Positions 43,301 through 53,300 of a stretch of 64,000 bases of DNA are shown one piece after another; position 1 is the stretch's first letter; each line of letters starts with the position of its first letter. Where the stretch lies: assembly GCA_037178625.1 (NCBI GenBank), contig CM074134.1, positions 1,550,001 through 1,614,000 of the forward strand. Reading direction: 5' to 3'. The notes beneath the pieces are model-generated. The model ran no database searches. It was not told the DNA's origin and worked only from the letters and a program-made list of their open reading frames with translations. The position numbers were made by a program, and so were the translations under genes. The stretch is from Skeletonema tropicum (taxonomy: Eukaryota; Bacillariophyta; Thalassiosirophyceae; Thalassiosirales; Thalassiosiraceae).

Positions 43301-46300
43301 AGGCGATATCGATGTCCAGTCCTAGATATCTCACTGGATATCGATGCCCAGAGCTAGATATCTGGCGATATTGATGCCCAGTGCTGGCTATCTGGGGATA
43401 TCGATGCACAGTGCTGGATATCTGGGCATATCAATGCCCAGTGCTAGATATCTCACTGGATATCGATGCCCTGTGCTAGATATCTCAATGGATATCGATG
43501 CCCAGTGCTAGATATATGGTGATATCGATGCCCAGTGCTAGATATCTCATTGGATATTGATGCCCAGAGCTAGATATCTCACTGGATATCGATGCCCAGT
43601 GCTGGATATCGATGCCCAGTGCTAGATATATGGTGATATCGATGCCCAGTGCTAGATACCTCATTGGATATCGATGCCCAGAGCTAGATATCTGGGGATA
43701 TCTATGCCCAGTGCTGGATATCTGGGGATATTGATGCCCAGTGCTAGATATCTGGTGACATCGATGCCCAGTGTTAGATATCCTCTCACTGGATATCGAT
43801 GCCCAGTGCTAGATATCTCACTGGATATTGATGCCGATGCCCAGTGCTAGAAATCTTGCGATATCGATGCCCAGTGCTAGATATCTCACAGGATATCGAT
43901 GCCCAGTGCTAGATATCAGGCGATATTGATGTCCAGTCCTAGATATCTCACTGGATATCGATGCCCAGAGCTAGATATCTGGCGATATTGATGCCCAGTG
44001 CTGGCTATCTGGGGATATCGATGCACAGTGCTGGATATCTGGGCATATCAATGCCCAGTGCTAGATATCTCACTGGATATCGATGCCCTGTGCTAGATAT
44101 CTCAATGGATATCGATGCCCAGTGCTAGATATATGGTGATATCGATGCCCAGTGCTAGATATCTCATTGGATATTGATGCCCAGAGCTAGATATCTCACT
44201 GGATATCGATGCCCAGTGCTGGATATCGATGCCCAGTGCTAGATATATGGTGATATCGATGCCCAGTGCTAGATATCTCATTGGATATCGATGCCCAGAG
44301 CTAGATATCTGGGGATATCTATGCCCAGTGCTGGATATCTGGGGATATTGATGCCCAGTGCTAGACATCTGGTGACATCGATGCCCAGTGTTAGATATCC
44401 TCTCACTGGATATCGATGCCCAGTGCTAGATATCTCACTGGATATTGATGCCGATGCCCAGTGCTAGAAATCTTGCGATATCGATGCCCAGTGCTAGATA
44501 TCTCACAGGATATCGATGCCCAGTGCTAGATATCAGGCGATATTGATGTCCAGTCCTTGATATCTCACTGGATATTGATGCCCAGAGCTAGATATCTCAC
44601 TGGATATTGATGCCCAGTGCTGGCTATCTGGGGATATCGATGCACAGTGCTGGATATCTGGGCATATCAATGCCCAGTGCTAGATATCTCACTGGATATC
44701 GATGCCCTGTGCTAGATATCTCAATGGATATCGATGCCCAGTGCTAGATATCTCATTGGATATTGATGCCCAGAGCTAGATATCTCACTGGATATCGATG
44801 CCCAGTGCTGGATATCGATGCCCAGTGCTAGATATATGGTGATATTGATGCCCAGTGCTAGATATATGGTGATATCGATGCCCAGAGCTAGATATCTGGG
44901 GATATCTATGCCTAGTGCTGGATATCTGGGGATATTGATGCCCAGTGCTAGATATCTGGTGACATCGATGCCCAGTGTTAGATATCCTCTCACTGGATAT
45001 CGATGCCCAGTGCTAGATATCTCACTGGATATTGATGCCGATGCCCAGTGCTAGAAATCTTGCAATATCGATGCCCAGTGCTAGATATCAGGCGATATCG
45101 ATGTCCAGTCCTAGATATCTCACTGGATATCGATGCCCAGAGCTAGATATCTGGCGATATTGATGCCCAGTGCTGGCTATCTGGGGATATCGATGCACAG
45201 TGCTGGATATCTGGGCATATCAATGCCCAGTGCTAGATATCTCACTGGATATCGATGCCCTGTGCTAGATATCTCAATGGATATCGATGCCCAGTGCTAG
45301 ATATATGGTGATATTGATGCCCAGTGCTAGATATCTCATTGGATATTGATGCCCAGAGCTAGATATCTCACTGGATATCGATGCCCAGTGCTGGATATCG
45401 ATGCCCAGTGCTAGATATATGGTGATATCGATGCCCAGTGCTAGATATCTCATTGGATTTCGATGCCCAGAGCTAGATATCTGGGGATATCTATGCCCAG
45501 TGCTGGATATCTGGGGATATTGATGCCCAGTGCTAGATATCTGGTGACATCGATGCCCAGTGTTAGATATCCTCTCACTGGATATCGATGCCCAGTGCTA
45601 GATATCTCACTGGATATCGATGCCCAGTGCTAGAAATCTTGCGATATCGATGCCCAGTGCTAGATATCTCACAGGATATCGATGCCCAGTGCTAGATATC
45701 AGGCGATATCGATGTCCAGTCCTAGATATCTCACTGGATATCGATGCCCAGAGCTAGATATCTGGCGATATTGATGCCCAGTGCTGGATATCTGGGGATA
45801 TCGATGCACAGTGCTGGATATCTGGGCATATCAATGCCCAGTGCTAGATATCTCACTGGATATCGATGCCCTGTGCTAGATATCTCAATGGATATCGATG
45901 CCCAGTGCTAGATATATGGTGATATCGATGCCCAGTGCTAGATATCTCATTGGATATTGATGCCCAGAGCTAGATATCTCACTGGATATCGATGCCCAGT
46001 GCTGGATATCGATGCCCAGTGCTAGATATATGGTGATATCGATGCCCAGTGCTAGATATCTCATTGGATATCGATGCCCAGAGCTAGATATCTGGGGATA
46101 TCGATGCCCAGTGCTGGATATCTGGGGATATTGATGCCCAGTGCTAGATATCTGGTGACATCGATGCCCAGTGTTAGATATCCTCTCACTGGATATCGAT
46201 GCCCAGTGCTAGATATCTCACTGGATATTGATGCCGATGTCCAGTGCTAGAAATCTTGCGTTATCGATGCCCAGTGCTAGATATCTCACAGGATATCGAT

Positions 46301-48586
46301 GCCCAGTGCTAGATATCAGGCGATATCGATGTCCAGTCCTAGATATCTCACTGGATATCGATGCCCAGAGCTAGATATCTGGCGATATTGATGCCCAGTG
46401 CTGGCTATCTGGGGATATCGATGCACAGTGCTGGATATCTGGGCATATCAATGCCCAGTGCTAGATATCTCACTGGATATCGATGCCCTGTGCTAGATAT
46501 CTCAATGGATATCGATGCCCAGTGCTAGATATATGGTGATATCGATGCCCAGTGCTAGATATCTCATTGGATATTGATGCCCAGAGCTAGATATCTCACT
46601 GGATATCGATGCCCAGTGCTGGATATCGATGCCCAGTGCTAGATATATGGTGATATCGATGCCCAGTGCTAGATATCTCATTGGATATCGATGCCCAGAG
46701 CTAGATATCTGGGGATATCTATGCCCAGTGCTGGATATCTGGGGATATTGATGCCCAGTGCTAGATATCTGGTGACATCGATGCCCAGTGTTAGATATCC
46801 TCTCACTGGATATCGATGCCCAGTGCTAGATATCTCACTGGATATCGATGCCCAGTGCTAGAAATCTTGCGATATCGATGCCCAGTGCTAGATATCTCAC
46901 AGGATATCGATGCCCAATGCTAGATATCAGGCGATATTGATGTCCAGTCCTAGATATCTCACTGGATATCGATGCCCAGAGCTAGATATCTGGCGATATT
47001 GATGCCCAGTGCTGGCTATCTGGGGATATCGATGCACAGTGCTGGATATCTGGGCATATCAATGCCCAGTGCTAGATATCTCACTGGATATCGATGCCCT
47101 GTGCTAGATATCTCAATGGATATCGATGCCCAGTGCTAGATATATGGTGATATCGATGCCCAGTGCTAGATATCTCATTGGATATTGATGCCCAGAGCTA
47201 GATATCTCACTGGATATCGATGCCCAGTGCTGGATATCGATGCCCAGTGCTAGATATATGGTGATATCGATGCCCAGTGCTAGATGTCTCATTGGATATC
47301 GATGCCCAGAGCTAGATATCTGGGGATATCTATGCCCAGTGCTGGATATCTGGGGATATTGATGCCCAGTGCTAGATATCTGGTAACATCGATGCCCAGT
47401 GTTAGATATCCTCTCACTGGATATCGATGCCCAGTGCTAGAAATCTTGCGATATCGATGCCCAGTGCTAGATATCTCACAGGATATCGATGCCCAGTGCT
47501 AGATATCAGGCGATATCGATGTCCAGTCCTAGATATCTCACTGGATATCGATGCCCAGAGCTAGATATCTGGCGATATTGATGCCCAGTGCTGGCTATCT
47601 GGGGATATCGATGCACAGTGCTGGATATCTGGGCATATCAATGCCCAGTGCTAGATATCTCACTGGATATCGATGCCCTGTGCTAGATATCTCAATGGAT
47701 ATCGATGCCCAGTGCTAGATATATGGTGATATCGATGCCCAGTGCTAGATATCTCATTGGATATTGATGCCCAGAGCTAGAAATCTCACTGGATATCGAT
47801 GCCCAGTGCTGGATATCGATGCCCAGTGCTAGATATATGGTGATATCGATGCCCAGTGCTAGATATCTCATTGGATATCGATGCCCAGAGCTAGATATCT
47901 GGGGATATCTATGCCCAGTGCTGGATATCTGGGGATATTGATGCCCAGTGCTAGATATCTGGTGACATCGATGCCCAGTGTTAGATATCCTCTCACTGGA
48001 TATCGATGCCCAGTGCTAGATATCTCACTGGATATTGATGTCGATGTCCAGTGCTAGAAATCTTGCAATATCGATGCCCAGTGCTAGATATCTCACAGGA
48101 TATCGATGCCCAGTGCTAGATATCAGGTGATATCGATGTCCAGTCCTAGATATCTCACTGGATATCGATGCCCAGAGCTAGATATCTGGCGATATTGATG
48201 CCCAGTGCTGGCTATCTGGGGATATCGATGCACAGTGCTGGATATCTGGGCATATCAATGCCCAGTGCTAGATATCTCACTGGATATCGATGCCCTGTGC
48301 TAAATATCTCAATGGATATCGATGCCCAGTGCTAGATATATGGTGATATCGATGCCCAGTGCTAGATATCTCATTGGATATTGATGCCCAGAGCTAGATA
48401 TCTCACTGGATATCGATGCCCAGTGCTGGATATCGATGCCCAGTGCTAGATATATGGTGATATCGATGCCCAGTGCTAGATATCTCATTGGATATCGATG
48501 CCCAGAGCTAGATATCTGGGGATATCTATGCCCAGTGCTGGATATCTGGGGATATTGATGCCCAGTGCTAGATATCTGGTGACATC

Positions 48587-49830
48587 CCTCTGAAACTGGA
48601 TAATTCCATTGATGCATTTTATACTGATCAGGTCAGGTTTACTATTTGTTGTGACAGAATATTTTTCTGTTCCAAGGAATTAACCTTAGAATAATGAAAG
48701 TTAATTCTGAAGGTCAATTTTTTATTCTGATAAATCGGTACCGATCAGTTTCAAAATTCTGTCACATCAGATTAATGCTGGATTAGGTTCTCAGCGCAAT
48801 CATTGCGTGCCCCTTTATCCAACGCTCCCAATTACTAATGGCATGTCTGTTTGCCACGTGCATAAGAAATAGTCCTAAGACCAAAGACAGAAAGTATGAA
48901 ACAGGAAAAATGCAAGAAAGCATCGTTAATTTAACGAAGTAGTGCGCAACGACCCATGGCCATGGCTTGCGGCACATACAATACACCCACCACCAAGATT
49001 GACATCACACCATCATACTGAAAGTGCTGTCTCCGATGCTATCCTCCCTCCCCCCAGCGACTACTTAAGAATTACCAACAACTGCTGCACCAACCGCCTC
49101 ATTGCAACCGCGATCATACACCGGCGTTATCGGGCGTACCACTATACTGCCGGCGTACCACTATATTTCTGGTGATAATTGCTGTAAGTGGACATAATTA
49201 ATTTATATCCTTCTGCCGCTGTTATTTAATCAGACTGTATACCACTGCTGCGCAAACTGCCCCATTGCAACGGCGAATCGGAAATAATTGTGCAACCGCG
49301 AATCATCCACCGGCGCTATCGGGCGGGTGATAATTGCTGTATGTGGACATAATTAATTTTATATTGTGTATTATGATTTTATTTTTATATTGCATCTACT
49401 CACATTTGATCCCCCCCCTCCGCCACTGTTATTTCAGACCGTACCACTTCAGTTTGCGTACTTCATTTTGGTCGTTACACTCAGATAATACAAAAAGAGA
49501 GTCGTACATTCTATCTTTACATTTGTGTTGGGGGGGATTATTGTGACTGCCACTTACCGCAAGTGTCCCGCCTACGGAGTGTGGGTGCTGGATTGGGCGA
49601 CCTACGCTACTGGCGGACCGTAACCTGCCAGTTAATCTTGAGACGCTATACGGCTGTGCTTCACAATCTTCCCCCCCTCTTCAAAAAAAGCAATATCTTT
49701 CGAAGTTGGAGCAATTCCGGCCGTACCCCGGGATCTCACAACATCATTGTGCTTTTTGTCGGAGATTGATCACAACTGCAAGTTTCGACTGTGCCTTTCT
49801 TTTTGTGCCTTTTGAGTTATTTGATCTACC
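48587..49830. other. Non-coding spacer between satellite and large gene
   Basis: Unique sequence with no convincing gene. It contains an 11-bp inverted repeat (TGTGACAGAAT at 48650-48660, ATTCTGTCACA at 48756-48766) around a 12-bp palindrome (ATCGGTACCGAT, about 48734-48745), and imperfect direct repeats at 49104-49358. Homopolymer C and G runs are frequent (about 49410, 49669 and 49530). The last few hundred bases presumably hold the promoter and 5' leader of the downstream gene, but I cannot point to a specific element. Confidence 0.6.
49104..49358. repeat. Imperfect direct repeat pair upstream of the large gene
   Basis: GCAACCGCGATCATACACCG, a TATCGGGCG tract and GGTGATAATTGCTGTAAGTG occur at 49104-49204. 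They recur with few changes at 49292-49358 (GCAACCGCGAATCATCCACC, GGTGATAATTGCTGTATGTG). The first copy is longer because a short unit (GGCGTACCACTATA, about 49133 and 49152) is itself tandemly repeated inside it. Confidence 0.7.
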
Positions 49831-50314
49831 ATGAGTGCAGCACTAAAACAAGCAATTCAAGATGTGGTGGACACATTAACTTCTCCTCTTACTACGGTGG
49901 AGGGTAAACTTGTGGCAGAATACAGTGCCACCAGTCTCGGCTGGCCTCAAAATGTGGAAGGAGATCTGATCTCTCTTTATAATATTCCCGACTTTGCCTT
50001 ACCCCCCCCCCGGGGAAAAAATGAGCACATATACCATGGGTTATCATGCATATCACAGCGTAGACAACGTCGAAGAATATATCAATGCTGATGCACTCCA
50101 ATTTGTTCAATATTACATGATTCAGAGTCTTCCATCTGAGTTGACAGAAGGTGTGCGTTATATCCACCCCTTGGCCACCACAGGTTGGAATACGGGAAGT
50201 TGGGACAAATATAGGGAGGGAGGAGGTGGATTTGATATGAAGTCCAAAAATGATTACAAAAAATTCTTCGGTATTGGCAACAAATTCAGTCAACTGAAAA
50301 GGGTGCTGTTGTAG
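49831..50314 (+). CDS. 5' part of large Ulp1/C48-like protein, frameshifted
   Basis: The most plausible start of the large gene is the ATG at 49831 (CTACCATGAGTGC). That frame runs to a stop at 50091. A second frame, open from 49994 to 50314, carries the more protein-like continuation (VEEYINADALQFVQYYMIQS, then WDKYREGGGG and DYKKFFG). This resembles the first half of Ulp1/SENP (C48) protease domains, which have an 'nD..i.f...yl' helix followed by a K/R-rich strand. The two frames can be joined by a one-base change within the ten-C run at 50002-50011. A second shift, for example in the A6 run at 50258-50263, is needed to enter the long downstream frame. The runs could be sequencing errors, real pseudogene damage, or an unrecognised splice. 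The family call here rests on weak similarity; the diagnostic catalytic Cys lies in the next feature. Confidence 0.5.
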
Positions 50315-53300
50315 CCTATCCGAGCGAGGGAACTGTGGCAACATTTGACAGCTTTGGAAAAAGTCGGCGGTCTCATCTACAAATATTCCAGTGGGTCTCT
50401 TCTCTTCTTAATCATGCACTTGACAAGGACGAAGTGAAGCGTAAGGAATGGAAGCATCATATAATGGATGTGCCTATACAAGAAGACGGTGTCAATTGCG
50501 GTCTTTTCCGAACAGTAAATGGTATTATCATTTCACTCTTTGATGATCCATCTTCAGATGTTCTCAAGAAACTTCTTGTTAAGCAAGATCAGATTGAATC
50601 TATTCGGGCGAAGTTTGCTGGCATCATTTTAAGTCATTCGAAATTGAAATACGAACCCGATGTGATGAAGAAAATGTTTGCAGAGGTAAAAGCAACAGAG
50701 GCGCAACGACAATTGCTACAAAGGGAAGCTAAGATGAGAGCCAAACTAAACCCTGTGCCGGAGAATGCGAAGGGAGTGGTCTTAATCGATCCAGATCAGG
50801 AGGACCTGGACGAACTGGACAAACTGAGTAAGAAGAAGTCTACCGAATCCAAGACCACATCGAAGAATAAGGCACCATCGCAGTCAGCTTCATCCTCAGC
50901 ATTTCAACTTCCTACATCTGTCACCTATTCTGCTGAAGTCAAAGCAAGACGCTTGCTACACCACCTGAAAGAGGGATGCGAATATGGCCACTTGTTTCCA
51001 TCCCTTACGGCACAATTTCCAACCGATGAAAACATGCAGTATTGCTTTAATACCAAATCACGTGGGAGTGGAGATGGTGTTGCAACGTTCAAGGCCAAGT
51101 TTTCAGAGTTCTGCAAAATCTTCAACATACATTGTGAGCAAGTTCTCTGCCTTATAGATTTATCTCAGCAAATCTGGCCAAAATTAGACAGTGCTGCAGT
51201 AGAAGACTCCTTCCGCCTTAGTTTCGCAGAATACTACCTTCGTACTATCGTCTCCATTTTGAGGGCATCTTCGATCCTTTCGAATGGGAAGCCACTTGTA
51301 AAGAGTGATGTATCAGCACATCATCACTGTGTCGATTTGATTCTCCAAAGTGATCGTCGAACAGAGTTGACCATAAAATACAAAGGCATCAATCCCAAAA
51401 AAGCAGGGGGGTGGAAAAAAGGTTCTTTGGAGTCTGTTGCTGGTTGGACTGCGACAATGCATGATACCTTTCTTCATATCGAGGATATGCTGCAGAATGT
51501 GAGTACAAAGTACTGTACTTGGTCTGTAACAAAGGGTGAATTGACTGTGCGTTGTAAATTATCCAAAGGAAATTGGGAAGTACTCAAGAGACGCATCTAC
51601 CAAAATGAAAAATCGTCAGCGGAGTACAAGAACTCTGAGCCTAGCCACCCCAGGCAATTGGATTTCTTTGAATTTCGATATGATCAGTTGAAGACCTTGT
51701 TTCTGATGTGCAAAAAGAATAATGCTCCAGTACCATTAGCTCTGGAGGAGGCTCTGCAGGATCATGTTAAAGAATCAGTGGAGTTTGCAAAGTTGAAAGA
51801 GGAAAAGAAGAAGAATCGAAGGCGCATTATGTGCGATGAGGAGGAGGACTCCTCCTCCGAGGAGGAAATGAGTGCGGAGAAATCATCTGGTGCTGGAAAT
51901 GACACTGAGAAGTTGGTTGATGATACTCCAGAGAGGAAGCAGGTAGCTGCAAAAAAGGATGATGGGGATGATGGCAGCAAGGAGAAGGAGATGGAGATAT
52001 CAGAGAAGGAGACATCAGATAAAACGAGTGCAAAGAAGGCTGAGGCTGAGGCAGAGAAGAAGAAGGAGATATCAGATAAAACGAGTGCGGAGAAATCATC
52101 TGGTGCTGGAAATGATATGGTTGATGATACTCCAGAGAGGATGCAGGAAGTTGCAAAGAAGGATGATGGGGATGATGACAGCAAGGAGGAGAAACCATCT
52201 CCTACAGAAGGTGATTCAAAGATGATGTTTCCAACAGCAGAAGGTGCTGAGACGTCGATCCAGTTTGCTTCAATGAAAAGGCAGGCCAATGGTAGTACCA
52301 CATCCAAGAAAAGAAAGCTCAAGCAGTCCCATCTTACCTCACATACATCGTCAGCGAGGTCAGAGTCCAAGCGTGTCTTCGTCCATTCGATGGACTCAGC
52401 TCAATTTCACTCCACCAAATTATCAAAGTCGAAGAGGCGTAGTGGTATTACTACCAGGGTCGTCGATGGCACTGCCCAAACGTTCGTAGACGTTCAAACT
52501 GCAGCAGGAGCCCCTCTTGCCAACAATAATCCGACCCAAATTTGTCGTGATGACAATGTGATTGAACTTTACACCAACAAAACAGGCAAGAACGATGATG
52601 CAGCAACAGCAACGACAACCACCTCAGTCTTTCATCCACATCCAAAGCATAGTAAGCAACAACAAAAGCGGAATGCCAACACAGTATACAATGACATCAA
52701 AACTGTGTGTGCTCTACTTAGAAAGCAAGTACAGCGAAATCACACTGTCAGAGACACTGACGTTTTCAAAAATTCCTACACTACTTCTGCATCTTCATTG
52801 ATCATAAGAGATGTGGACAATGTTGAAGTTGTTGATCATTTTGTCACTAACTTCAAGAGATATCATCTTCTGGTTCGAACTACGTTTCCCACAAAGGAGA
52901 ATCATGAACTCATCCGAATGCTACAGCAACAGTTAGATGATGCGACGTACAATATGATGAAAACAGCAATGAATATGGATGGTTTAGTTTTGCTTGCGTT
53001 TGTGACTTTGTACAACAAGAGCAGCTCGGAACGTTTCCAGCAGAATGTGGATGGGATGAGTTTTCACTCTTTGATACTCATGCAGAAACCAAGCACTGAT
53101 AGCACAGCTACCATGAAAGTACCTATAATGTGGACATCGGCTGCATACAATGGCGCTACACTTGACCGACTTGTGCAAATTGGTTGCTTGGTTTTTTGGG
53201 GATCAGAACAATCATTGCAAATCAAGACCCCAACAAATTTTTCAGCGACCAAGATCCAATGGGAGCGGCATGAAGAAACAGTAAAAAACATCGCATTAAG

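Larger units (their letters stand above)
35331..48586 (+). repeat. Satellite array block C (+ orientation)
   Basis: At 35330/35331 the array flips back from ...GATATCTAGCTC to GATGCCAGTGCTAG (one C short of the usual GATGCCCAG). The 611-bp organisation then continues to 48586, where ...GGTGACATC stops in mid-monomer against CCTCTGAAACTGG. A two-HOR duplication is marked by CCCAGAGCCAG at 41261 and 42469. Oddities include a short inverted piece near 36809-36827 and an AT-rich insertion at 40316-40339. No genes seen. Confidence 0.97.

Noticed and set aside
1..48586. CRISPR array
   Set aside because: Units are contiguous diverged copies of each other, with no unique spacers of constant length and no cas genes.
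48783..48986. Small hydrophobic minus-strand frame of 67 codons
   Set aside because: Short, with no family match that I can see and no regulatory context. Chance is the simplest explanation.
51762..52370. 202-codon minus-strand frame opposite the large gene
   Set aside because: Ser/Phe-rich low complexity is the expected shadow of the Glu/Lys-rich linker on the other strand.
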